From the NCBI RefSeq assembly GCF_900141805.1, contig NZ_FQYN01000009.1, positions 161,448 to 225,447 on the forward strand: 64,000 nt of DNA, read 5' to 3'. Below, one piece after another: positions 51,883-59,511 of this stretch. Numbering within the stretch: position 1 is the stretch's first letter; every line of letters starts with the position of its first letter. A program made the position numbers and the translations under genes. Origin of the DNA: Hymenobacter daecheongensis DSM 21074. Lineage in GTDB: Bacteria; Bacteroidota; Bacteroidia; Cytophagales; Hymenobacteraceae. A model generated the notes under the pieces. The model worked only from the letters and a program-made list of their open reading frames with translations, ran no database searches and had not been told where the DNA came from.

Positions 51883-53094
51883 ATGCCTACCACTCGCCGC
51901 GATTTTCTGAAAACCTCCGTGCTGGCCAGCAGCCTGCTGTTTGTGCCCAAATTTTTGCACGCCCTGGACCGGCAGGAGCTGGCCGCGCTGCGCGATGCCA
52001 ACGGCCGCCGCCTGGTAGTGGTGCAGCTCGGTGGCGGCAACGATGGCCTGAATACCATCATTCCGTACCGCGACGACCTGTACTACAAGGCCCGGCCCAC
52101 GCTCGGCATCCGGCCCCAGAGCGGCATTCTGACTTTGAATAAAGACCTGGGCCTCAATCCTGCCATGACGCGCCTGAAGGGCCTCTACGACCAGGGCCAA
52201 GTGGCGGTGCTCAACAGCGTGGGCTACCCCAACCCCGACCGCTCGCACTTCCGCTCGATGGATATCTGGCAGAGTGGCTCGGCGGCCGAGGAGTACCTGA
52301 CCACCGGCTGGCTCGGCCGCTACCTCGATTCGAGCTGCCCCACCTGCCCGCTGCCCTACAACGGCCTAGAAGTGGACGATACGCTGAGCCTGGCCATGAA
52401 AGGTGCCGCCCGCAAAGGTCTGGCCCTGAAGAATCCGGAGAAGTTTCATCAGCTCACCCAAAACCGCTTTCTAAGCCAGGTGAGCCGGCAAACCGCCCCG
52501 GCCGGCGGCTCGGAGCTGGACTATTTGTACAAGACGCTGGCCGAAACCGCGTCGTCGGCCGATTATCTGTACCAGAAGTCGAAAGTCTACCAATCAGCCA
52601 CGGCTTACCCCAACACGGAGTTTGGCAAGAGCCTGAAAACGACGGCGGAGCTGATTAATTCGGGCGTCGGGTCGCGGGTGTTTTATGTTTCTCTGGCTGG
52701 TTTCGACACGCACGTACGGCAGCAGGAGCAGCAGGGCAAGCTGCTCGGCGACCTTTCGGAGGGGCTGGGCTCGTTTGTGGAAGACCTGCGCAAAAGCGGG
52801 GAGTTGGACAATACGCTCATCCTGGTGTTCTCCGAGTTTGGCCGCCGCGTGGAGCAAAACGCCAGCAACGGCACCGACCACGGCACGGCCAACAATGTGC
52901 TGCTGCTCGGCGGCGGGCTGCGCCGCCAGGGCATCCTCAACGCCGCCCCCGACCTGCAAAATCTCGACCAAGGCGACCTGAAGCACCAGCTCGACTTCCG
53001 CCGCATCTACGCCACCATCCTCCACGACTGGCTCGGGGCCGACGACCGGGCTATTCTGGGCTCCAGCTTCGAGCGGCTAAGCGGGCTGGTGTAG
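51883..53094 (+). CDS. DUF1501 family protein with Tat-type signal
   Basis: The 403-residue protein begins with a twin-arginine signal (TRRDFLKTSVLASSLLFVPK). The mature part is a sulfatase/phosphatase-like DUF1501 fold: LVVVQLGGGNDGLNTIIPY, LNSVGYPNPDRSHFRSMDIW, YVSLAGFDTHVRQQEQQGKL, LILVFSEFGRRVEQN and the metal-like GTDHGTANNVLLLGGG. It is exported folded. It follows the DUF1800 gene and is presumably its functional partner. Confidence 0.94.
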   Translation: MPTTRRDFLKTSVLASSLLFVPKFLHALDRQELAALRDANGRRLVVVQLGGGNDGLNTIIPYRDDLYYKARPTLGIRPQSGILTLNKDLGLNPAMTRLKGLYDQGQVAVLNSVGYPNPDRSHFRSMDIWQSGSAAEEYLTTGWLGRYLDSSCPTCPLPYNGLEVDDTLSLAMKGAARKGLALKNPEKFHQLTQNRFLSQVSRQTAPAGGSELDYLYKTLAETASSADYLYQKSKVYQSATAYPNTEFGKSLKTTAELINSGVGSRVFYVSLAGFDTHVRQQEQQGKLLGDLSEGLGSFVEDLRKSGELDNTLILVFSEFGRRVEQNASNGTDHGTANNVLLLGGGLRRQGILNAAPDLQNLDQGDLKHQLDFRRIYATILHDWLGADDRAILGSSFERLSGLV

Positions 53095-53111
53095 CGCGGT
53101 AGCGGCTCCAT

Positions 53112-53213
53112 CTGTCATCCTGAGCTTGCGAAGGACCTAATTCCAGTTGAACAACCTTCGTTGCAATACCTTGTGCTGGCGTAATAAGGTCCTTCGCAAG
53201 CTCAAGATGACAG
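53112..53213. repeat. Intergenic inverted-repeat element R5 (TCATCCTGAGC type)
   Basis: The left arm CTGTCATCCTGAGCTTGCGA... (53112-53138) and right arm ...TCGCAAGCTCAAGATGACAG (53187-53213) are complementary with one or two mismatches. It lies between convergent genes. Confidence 0.85.
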
Positions 53214-53226
53214 CTGGAATCAACGG

Positions 53227-54081
53227 CTAGATGCGGAAGCTCAGGCCCAGAAAATACTCCTGGTCGGTGTCGCGGGTGAGGGCCAGGTGGGTGCCGCCAT
53301 CCAGAATCACGTTGTCGCCGATATGCAGCTGCGGGCCCAGGTTGAAGGAAGCCTGCCAGGCCTGCTGGCGCGTATCCCAGAAGCTGGCCAGCTCGGCGAA
53401 GGCCGAAATCTTGGGTGAAAACTCGTAGTCGATGGCGGTGCTGGGGGCCAGCAGCAGAAAGCGGTGGCCTTGCTCGCCGTCGTAGTTCAGGTTGCTGAGC
53501 ACCTGCACCTGGAGGTTGAATTCCTTGCTGAAATCGTAGCTAAAGGGCACAACAAGGCCGTATTCGGGCACTTTGAGGCCCACTTCCGGGCCCACGGGCA
53601 GATGCACTAGGCCAATGATGCCCAGAGCGGCGGGTTGGTTAGGCGCGCCGCCCAGCAGCGTGCGCTTCACGCGCACGGTCAGGTCGCCGAAGCCTTGGTG
53701 GCGCTCCGGTTCCCGGTCATCGTCCCACTGCTTTTCCCAGGTGTAGGAGTCGAGCCCGATCTGCAGATCGGTGCGCGTGCTGAGCCCGATTTTGAGCAGC
53801 GCCTGATTGACCCTGAAGTCCCGCTCGTGGTGCGCTTGCTGGTCGTTGTTTACGAGACGAAGCAGGTCGGTTTCGAGCTGAAAATGCCCGGCATCCACCG
53901 TGAACGGGCTTTCGCTCACGCCGGGCCGGTCGGGGCGCAGCTCCTGCAGCGAGTCGCGGGGCACGGGCCGGAACAGGGAGTAGAAGCAGCCGCGGGCCAG
54001 GGTGTGCGTGGCGCTTTGGCCCGCGGCCAGCAAGGGAAACAAGCCAGCCGTAGCCAGCAGCAGAAGAGTAAAGAAGCGCAA
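53227..54081 (-). CDS. Outer-membrane transporter-like beta-barrel protein (phenol MetA type)
   Basis: The 284-residue protein has a signal peptide (RFFTLLLLATAGLFPLLAAG) and a barrel of the MetA-of-phenol-degradation/transporter type: LRPDRPGVSESPFTVDAGHF (typical start), QALLKIGLSTRTDLQIGLDS, GFGDLTVRVKRTLLGG, and a C-terminal aromatic strand ending FLGLSFRI. The only start consistent with the signal peptide is TTG 54081. It follows the TonB-dependent receptor gene by 89 nt on the same strand and so may share its metal-responsive promoter. Ligand is unknown. Confidence 0.85.
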   Translation of the reverse strand: MRFFTLLLLATAGLFPLLAAGQSATHTLARGCFYSLFRPVPRDSLQELRPDRPGVSESPFTVDAGHFQLETDLLRLVNNDQQAHHERDFRVNQALLKIGLSTRTDLQIGLDSYTWEKQWDDDREPERHQGFGDLTVRVKRTLLGGAPNQPAALGIIGLVHLPVGPEVGLKVPEYGLVVPFSYDFSKEFNLQVQVLSNLNYDGEQGHRFLLLAPSTAIDYEFSPKISAFAELASFWDTRQQAWQASFNLGPQLHIGDNVILDGGTHLALTRDTDQEYFLGLSFRI

Positions 54082-54170
54082 TGGAAACCCGGTTAGTGTC
54101 GGGCTGGTCCTGCTACGCAGCCCCGCGCCGCCGGGATGCGCCGGGCCGCCGCTGCGTCGCTTTCTGCCAC

Positions 54171-56681
54171 CTAAAACGGCACCGTCAGCTTCACGCTCAG
54201 GTTGCGGCCCATGTTATAAATACCGCTGCGACTGTTGGGCGAGGCGGCGTAATACTCGAAATACTTCAGCCGGTTCAGGTGCGACTGATAGCTGATATTG
54301 AGTACGTTATCGAGCTGCACAAACAGCTGGCACCGCTCGCGGCGCTGCGTGCCGGCCGTGAAGGTGGCCCCTGCGCCCAAGCCCAGCAGAGCGTAGCCGG
54401 CGGTGCGGGTTTCGGTGTTGTCGAGGGCGTAGAAGCGGCTTTGGGCGGCGTTGTAGTCCAGCACGGCCCGCACGTAGGTCTGGGTGAGCGGCCCTACGGC
54501 CCGCGCGGGGCTGTAGCGCACCTCCGAGCGGGTGCGTAGCGGCGGAATAAACGGCAGATACCGGGCCGCCGCGCCGTTGGTTTCCAGCAGCGCGGGCTCC
54601 CGGTTCAGGCCCGTCACGTAGGCAAGGCTGTTGTTGAATTCGAGTCCCGGCAGCGTTTGCGGGTGCAGATTCACGGTGGCTTCGGCCCCGTAAAGCTGCG
54701 CCCGGCCCTGCTGGTACTGGTAGGTGGCATTGCCCGGCACAATCACCACGGGCTGGCCGTCGGCATCGGTAAGGCGGGCCTGGTAGATGTAGTTGTCGAT
54801 GTAGTTGTTGAACCCGCTCACGCTCACTTCCGCGTCGGGCAGGTAGGCGCTCAGGCCCAGATCTTCCTGCAGGCTGAACTCGGGTCCGAAGCTGCGGTTG
54901 CCCAGGTACACGATGTGCGCGCCGGGGTCGAGGCCGTTGGAGCCGACTTCCGTGATGTTCGGAGCCCGGTAGCCCCGCGCCACATTAGCCCGCAGCACCA
55001 GCCGCTCCGACAGGTTATAGGCCGCCCCCACACTCGCCGAAAGCCCCCGGTAGCGGGTCCGAAACGCCGCAAACTGTGGGGCTGCCCCGCCCGCCGTAGC
55101 CGCGCGGCCTCGCCGGTCGAAGCCGGTGGCCGGGTTGGGTTCCACGTAGAAATCAGCCCATTGCAGCGTGCGGGTATCATAGCGCAGGCCCCCACTGAGG
55201 TCGAGCTTGCCGAAATTCCGCTTCACGAATACGTAACCGCCCACGTCGAACAGCGTGTAGTCCGGAATCGGGAAGTCGGTGGCATCCTGGTTCTGGTTGG
55301 CCTGGTGCATACCGTTGAGCCCCAGTGTGGTTTCGAGGCACTGCCAGGTGGGCGCGGCGTATCGCAGGTCGTAGTTGTAGGTGGTCAGGGCCACGGCCAA
55401 GCCCGCCTGCCGGGATGCGGTGGGGTGGTTGTACTCGCGGCGCACGTTGTGCTGCCCGCCCAGCAGCGCGTTCAGCTCGCCGCCGCCCGCGCCCAGCCGC
55501 ACGCGGGTGCGGCTCAGCAGCCGGTAGTGCTGAATGCGCTGGTGCAGCACGTTGATGCGGTAAGTAGAAAGCCCGTTTTGCGGCACGATGGGGCGGTTCT
55601 TGAGGTCGTCCTGGTCGCCTTCGAACACCTGGCGGGTGAAGCGGCGGCTCAGCGAGTCGCGGCTGCCGTCCGGAATTTCCTGCCGGTTGTCGTAGAGCGT
55701 GGCGTAGATATGCGTCGAGCCCCAGGGCTTTTCCACGCCCGCCATCGTGGTCAGGTTCAGCTCCTGGAAGGCCGTGCCGAATACGCGCCCGTCCAGGGCA
55801 TTGCGGTAGGCCTGGGCCAGCCGGTAGGAGGCCCGCGCGGCGTACTGCCAGCCGCGCTGGTTGTAATTCAGAGCTAGTGAGTTGCCAATCAGGTTGTTGT
55901 TGGTCTGGTACTCGCTCAGCGCTTCGCCGCGCAGCTGACCGGCCGGGCCCGAGGGCAGGCGCGGCAGCATATTTATCACGCCGGCCACGGCATCGGAGCC
56001 ATAAATCAGGCTGGCGGGGCCTTTCACCACCTCAATGCGGTCAATGTCGTACTGGTCGATTTCGATGCCGTGCTCGTCGCCCCACTGCTGGCCTTCCTGG
56101 CGCAGGCCGTTGTAGAGCGTGAGCACCCGGTTGTAGCCCAGCCCCCGAATGAAGGGCTTGCTGATGTTCGGGCCCGTCGTCACGGCGCTCAGGCCGGGCA
56201 CGCCCCGCACGGCCGCGTCAATCACATTACCGCCGCTGTTCAGGCTGATTTCGCGGCGGCTCAGCACCGCCACCGGCACCGGGCTCCGGCGCAGCTCCGT
56301 TGCCCGCGACATGCCCGTGACTACCACTTCCTGCAGGCTGGCGGCGGTGGGCTGCAGCACCGCGTTCAGCGTGGTGGGCTGGCCGGGCTGCAGCATCACC
56401 GCTACTTTCTTCGCTCCAAAGCCTACGAAGGAAAACACCACTTCGTGCGGGCCGGCGGCGGCCGGCAGCTCATACGCGCCGGCCGCGTTGGTAGTAGTGC
56501 CGCTAGTGGTGCCGGCAAGGGCCACGCTCACCAACTCCAGCGGCCGGCCGCCCGCCGCCGTCACCCGGCCCCGGAGGATGGCGGTTGGGCCGGTCTGGGC
56601 CAGCGCCGGGCCGAAGCTGAGCAGCAGGCAAATGCTCAGCGCCAGCCGTTGAAGCCAAGAGGATAGTGTAGAGTCAAACAT
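54171..56681 (-). CDS. TonB-dependent receptor with carboxypeptidase-regulatory N-terminus
   Basis: The 836-residue outer-membrane protein has a signal peptide (LALSICLLLSFGPALAQ), a carboxypeptidase-regulatory-like domain (AILRGRVTAAGGRPLELVSV, about residues 30-115), a plug (VPVAVLSRREISLNSGGNVI, FIRGLGYNRVLTLYNGLRQE, DRIEVVKGPASLIYGSDAVA) and a 22-strand barrel ending in Phe (SVKLTVPF). The plug motif EGQQWGDEHGIEIDQYDIDR is of the type found in metal- or siderophore-receptors. Its promoter carries the same palindrome as mntH next door (56705-56720), so import of manganese or iron is the best guess; substrate is not proven. Confidence 0.93.
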   Translation of the reverse strand: MFDSTLSSWLQRLALSICLLLSFGPALAQTGPTAILRGRVTAAGGRPLELVSVALAGTTSGTTTNAAGAYELPAAAGPHEVVFSFVGFGAKKVAVMLQPGQPTTLNAVLQPTAASLQEVVVTGMSRATELRRSPVPVAVLSRREISLNSGGNVIDAAVRGVPGLSAVTTGPNISKPFIRGLGYNRVLTLYNGLRQEGQQWGDEHGIEIDQYDIDRIEVVKGPASLIYGSDAVAGVINMLPRLPSGPAGQLRGEALSEYQTNNNLIGNSLALNYNQRGWQYAARASYRLAQAYRNALDGRVFGTAFQELNLTTMAGVEKPWGSTHIYATLYDNRQEIPDGSRDSLSRRFTRQVFEGDQDDLKNRPIVPQNGLSTYRINVLHQRIQHYRLLSRTRVRLGAGGGELNALLGGQHNVRREYNHPTASRQAGLAVALTTYNYDLRYAAPTWQCLETTLGLNGMHQANQNQDATDFPIPDYTLFDVGGYVFVKRNFGKLDLSGGLRYDTRTLQWADFYVEPNPATGFDRRGRAATAGGAAPQFAAFRTRYRGLSASVGAAYNLSERLVLRANVARGYRAPNITEVGSNGLDPGAHIVYLGNRSFGPEFSLQEDLGLSAYLPDAEVSVSGFNNYIDNYIYQARLTDADGQPVVIVPGNATYQYQQGRAQLYGAEATVNLHPQTLPGLEFNNSLAYVTGLNREPALLETNGAAARYLPFIPPLRTRSEVRYSPARAVGPLTQTYVRAVLDYNAAQSRFYALDNTETRTAGYALLGLGAGATFTAGTQRRERCQLFVQLDNVLNISYQSHLNRLKYFEYYAASPNSRSGIYNMGRNLSVKLTVPF

Positions 56682-56720
56682 TTTAAGTGTCGTTTAAAAT
56701 TATTTTTAGACTTATCTAAA
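56680..56720 (-). promoter_or_regulatory. Metal-regulator operators before the TonB receptor gene
   Basis: TTTAGA-CTTA-TCTAAA (56705-56720) matches the mntH operator; a second, weaker dyad ATTTTAA-N7-TTAAAAT (56680-56700) overlaps the start codon. They resemble boxes of DtxR/MntR-type repressors. Confidence 0.7.
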
Positions 56721-56737
56721 TATTCGTTTACAAAAAA

Positions 56738-56764
56738 GCGCAACGACTACGGCAGTCGTTGCGC
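56738..56764 (-). terminator. Terminator of mntH
   Basis: GCGCAACGACT (56738-56748) pairs perfectly with AGTCGTTGCGC (56754-56764), followed on the minus strand by TTTTTTG. Confidence 0.92.
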
Positions 56765-56771
56765 GAAAAGG

Positions 56772-58136
56772 CTACCCGAAAAAGGTCTGGAATAGTAGGT
56801 AGGCGTTCAGCAGAATGATAACGCCTGATACGAACCAGGCCAGCGCCTGCACCACCGGCGCGTTGGTGAACACGCCCATTTTGGCCCGGCTGCCCGTAAA
56901 CATCACCAGCGGCACCACCGCAAAGCTCAGCTGCATGGAAAGAATGACCTGGCTCAAAACCAGCAGCTCGCTGGTACCTTTTTCGCCGTAAAGGATAGTT
57001 ACTACCAGCGCCGGCACCACGGCAATGCCGCGGGTGATGAGCCGCCGGAACCACGGCTTCATCTTCAGGTGCAGAAAGCCTTCCATCACAATCTGGCCCG
57101 CCAGCGTGCCGGTCAGGGTCGAATTCTGGCCCGAGGCCAGCAGCGCAATGGCAAAAAATGTGCTGGCCGCGCCCGCGCCCAGCACCGGGGCCAGTAGCTT
57201 GTGCGCGTCGCCGATATCGGCCACGTGGAACAGGCCATTGCGGTGGAAAGTCGCGGCGGCCGTTATCAGAATGGCCGCATTCACGAAAAACGCCAGAAAC
57301 AGCGCCACCGTCGAGTCGATAGTGGCGAACTTGATAGCCATGCGCTTGCCGCTTTCGGTCTGCTCAATCTGGCGGGTCTGCACGATGCTGGAGTGCAGAT
57401 ACAGGTTGTGCGGCATCACGGTAGCGCCCAGGATGCCGATGGCAATGTAGAGCATACCGGGGTTGGTAACCACTTTGGGCTGGGGCACTAGGCCCTGCAG
57501 AATACCAAAATAGTCGGGCCGCGAAATGATGATTTCGTAAACGAAGCACCCGAAAATAACCACCGTGAGGCCCGCCACAATGCTTTCAATCACCCGAAAG
57601 CCCCGGCTCTGAAACAGCAGCACCACGAAAACGTCTAATATCGTCAGGCTCACGCCCCAGGTGAGGGGCAGGCCGAACAGCAGGTTCAGGGCAATGGCCG
57701 AGCCGATGACTTCGGCCAGGTCGCAGGCGGCAATGGCAATTTCGCAGAGCACCCACAGCACCATGGCCACGGGCTTGGAAAAATGGTCGCGGCAGGCCTG
57801 GGCCAGGTCGCGGCCCGTCACGATGCCGAGCTTGGCGGCCAGGTGCTGGAGCAGCATGGCAAACAGGTTCGAAATCAGCACCACTGAGAGCAGCGTGTAG
57901 CCGTAGCGGGCTCCACCGGCAATGTCGGTGGCCCAGTTGCCGGGGTCCATGTAGCCCACGGCCACCATAAGGCCCGGCCCCCAAAAAGCCAGCAGCTTGC
58001 GCCAGAAGGAAGCATTGGCCGCCGGCACCTTGATGCTGGCGTGGACCTCGCTCAGGGAAGGAGCCCGGCGCGGCTGTCGCCAGCCTGGTTCGGCTACGGG
58101 CGGGGCAGACGGCGCTTGGGCAACGGCAGGTGACAT
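56772..58136 (-). CDS. mntH: Nramp-family divalent metal/proton symporter (MntH type)
   Basis: The 454-residue inner-membrane protein has 11 or so transmembrane helices and both metal-site motifs: AVGYMDPGNWATDIAGG in TM1 (Asp and Asn ligands) and TVMPHNLYLHSSIV in TM6 (MPH). The segment GRDLAQACRDHFSKPVAMVL and DLAEVIGSAIALNLL are also characteristic. It imports Mn(II) or Fe(II) with protons. ATG 58136 is preferred: the in-frame GTG at 58160 adds only eight residues and lies 14 nt from the operator. The TTTAGA-N4-TCTAAA box at 58175-58190 lies 39 nt upstream, and the same box controls the TonB receptor gene. Confidence 0.95.
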   Translation of the reverse strand: MSPAVAQAPSAPPVAEPGWRQPRRAPSLSEVHASIKVPAANASFWRKLLAFWGPGLMVAVGYMDPGNWATDIAGGARYGYTLLSVVLISNLFAMLLQHLAAKLGIVTGRDLAQACRDHFSKPVAMVLWVLCEIAIAACDLAEVIGSAIALNLLFGLPLTWGVSLTILDVFVVLLFQSRGFRVIESIVAGLTVVIFGCFVYEIIISRPDYFGILQGLVPQPKVVTNPGMLYIAIGILGATVMPHNLYLHSSIVQTRQIEQTESGKRMAIKFATIDSTVALFLAFFVNAAILITAAATFHRNGLFHVADIGDAHKLLAPVLGAGAASTFFAIALLASGQNSTLTGTLAGQIVMEGFLHLKMKPWFRRLITRGIAVVPALVVTILYGEKGTSELLVLSQVILSMQLSFAVVPLVMFTGSRAKMGVFTNAPVVQALAWFVSGVIILLNAYLLFQTFFG

Positions 58137-58174
58137 AGACTCAGAAGGAAACGTATTCACAAAGAACGCTATTT

Positions 58175-58212
58175 TTTAGATTAGTCTAAATATTTTTTTA
58201 AGGCAACTTAAA
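58175..58212 (-). promoter_or_regulatory. Metal-regulator operators before mntH
   Basis: Two dyads lie side by side: TTTAGA-TTAG-TCTAAA (58175-58190) and TTTAAG-GCAA-CTTAAA (58197-58212). The first matches the box before the TonB receptor gene over both six-base arms plus the following TATT. Confidence 0.75.
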
Positions 58213-58302
58213 TACCGTTTTCCGGCGAAAAGGTTTCGTTTTATTCCGTGCCGATTTTTTTTGCCGGATTTTTACGGGCTTTTCCTGCTTGCATCCCCGC
58301 GT

Positions 58303-59295
58303 ATGTCCATCACTAGAACCAAGAATCGCCTCGCCCTTCTATCACTGGCGGTAAGCGTCGGCTTGGTCGCCATCAAGTTTTACGCCTACCATCTCACCGG
58401 CTCGCAGGCCGTGCTGACCGATGCGCTGGAGTCCATTATCAACGTCTTCACCAGCGGCTTCGCGCTCTACAGCATCTACCTTTCTGGGTTGCCCAAAGAT
58501 GAAAACCACCCTTACGGGCACGGCAAGATCGAATATCTGTCCATCGGGTTTGAGGGGGCGCTGATTCTGTTTGCGGGCGTGTATATCTTCTATAGCGCCA
58601 TCATTGCCTTCCTGCATCCGCACGCCGTGGGTCAGCTCGATTCGGGCATGATTCTGCTGGGCCTCACGGCGCTCATCAACCTGGCGGTGGGCTTTGTGCT
58701 GGTGCGCTCGGGCAAGCGGCTCAACTCCGTGGCCCTGGTCGGCGACGGGCAGCACCTGTACCTGGACGCGCTGAGCACGGTGGCCTCGTGCGTGGCCCTG
58801 GTGCTGGTACTCGTCACGGGCAACGTACTGTTTGATGCCGGCGCGTCTTTGGTGCTGGGCGCTTTCATCGTGGTGAACGGCTTTCGGATGGTGCGCCGCT
58901 CGGTGTCGGGGCTGATGGATGAGTCGGATGTGGCCACGGTGGAGCAGGTGATTGCCGAGCTGCAGCGCCAGCGCCGCCCCGCCTGGATTGACGTGCACAA
59001 CCTGCGCGTGCTGCGCTACGGGGCCAATCTGCACATCGACTGCCACATGCAGATGCCCTACTATTTCAGCCTGGAGGAAACCCACAACGAGCTGAATGCC
59101 ATTGAGGGCCTCATCAAAAACCGCTTCGACGTGGAAGTGGAAATGTTCGTGCACGCCGACCCCTGCACCTTCGCGGCCTGCTCCCTGTGCCAGCTGCCCG
59201 ACTGCCCGGTGCGCCAGCACGCTTTCAATCACGAAGTGCCCTGGACGGTAGCCAACGCCGTGAAAAACGAGCGCCACCGCCTGCCCCCCGGCTGA
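58303..59295 (+). CDS. Cation diffusion facilitator (CDF) metal exporter with Cys-rich tail
   Basis: The 330-residue protein has six predicted transmembrane helices (LALLSLAVSVGLVAIKFYAY; LTDALESIINVFTSGFALYS; ALILFAGVYIFYSAIIAFLH and others). The TM5 metal site DGQHLYLDALSTV carries the His/Asp expected of CDF exporters of Zn, Mn or Fe. The cytoplasmic domain ends in an unusual Cys/His motif (HADPCTFAACSLCQLPDCPV, then HAFNH), suited to metal sensing. It is divergent from mntH across a region with metal-operator boxes, so import and export appear to be co-located and oppositely regulated. ATG 58303 gives the family start. Confidence 0.92.
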   Translation: MSITRTKNRLALLSLAVSVGLVAIKFYAYHLTGSQAVLTDALESIINVFTSGFALYSIYLSGLPKDENHPYGHGKIEYLSIGFEGALILFAGVYIFYSAIIAFLHPHAVGQLDSGMILLGLTALINLAVGFVLVRSGKRLNSVALVGDGQHLYLDALSTVASCVALVLVLVTGNVLFDAGASLVLGAFIVVNGFRMVRRSVSGLMDESDVATVEQVIAELQRQRRPAWIDVHNLRVLRYGANLHIDCHMQMPYYFSLEETHNELNAIEGLIKNRFDVEVEMFVHADPCTFAACSLCQLPDCPVRQHAFNHEVPWTVANAVKNERHRLPPG

Positions 59296-59325
59296 GAAAT
59301 GGGGGAGTAGGTAAGCAATCAGAAC

Positions 59326-59422
59326 GTGTCATGCTGAGCGAAGTCGAAGCATCTCTCCCGCTTTGCTGAAGTAGTAATCAGAAGTCAGCACGCGAGATGC
59401 TTCAACTTCGCTCAGCACGACA
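59326..59422. repeat. Intergenic inverted-repeat element R6 (TCATGCTGAGC type)
   Basis: The left arm GTGTCATGCTGAGCGAAG... (59326-59355) and right arm GAGATGCTTCAACTTCGCTC... (59394-59422) are complementary with a few mismatches. It lies between convergent genes. Confidence 0.85.
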
Positions 59423-59455
59423 AATTGCAAACACGCTCCAGGATTAGCACCCACT

Positions 59456-59489
59456 AAAAAAGCGCTGCCGGATCCGGCAGCGCTTTTTT
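59456..59489. terminator. Bidirectional terminator with GATC loop
   Basis: AAAAAAGCGCTGCCG (59456-59470) and CGGCAGCGCTTTTTT (59475-59489) pair perfectly around GATC, between convergent genes. Confidence 0.92.
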
Positions 59490-59511
59490 TGTGGGTGAAT
59501 ACGCCTAGAAT

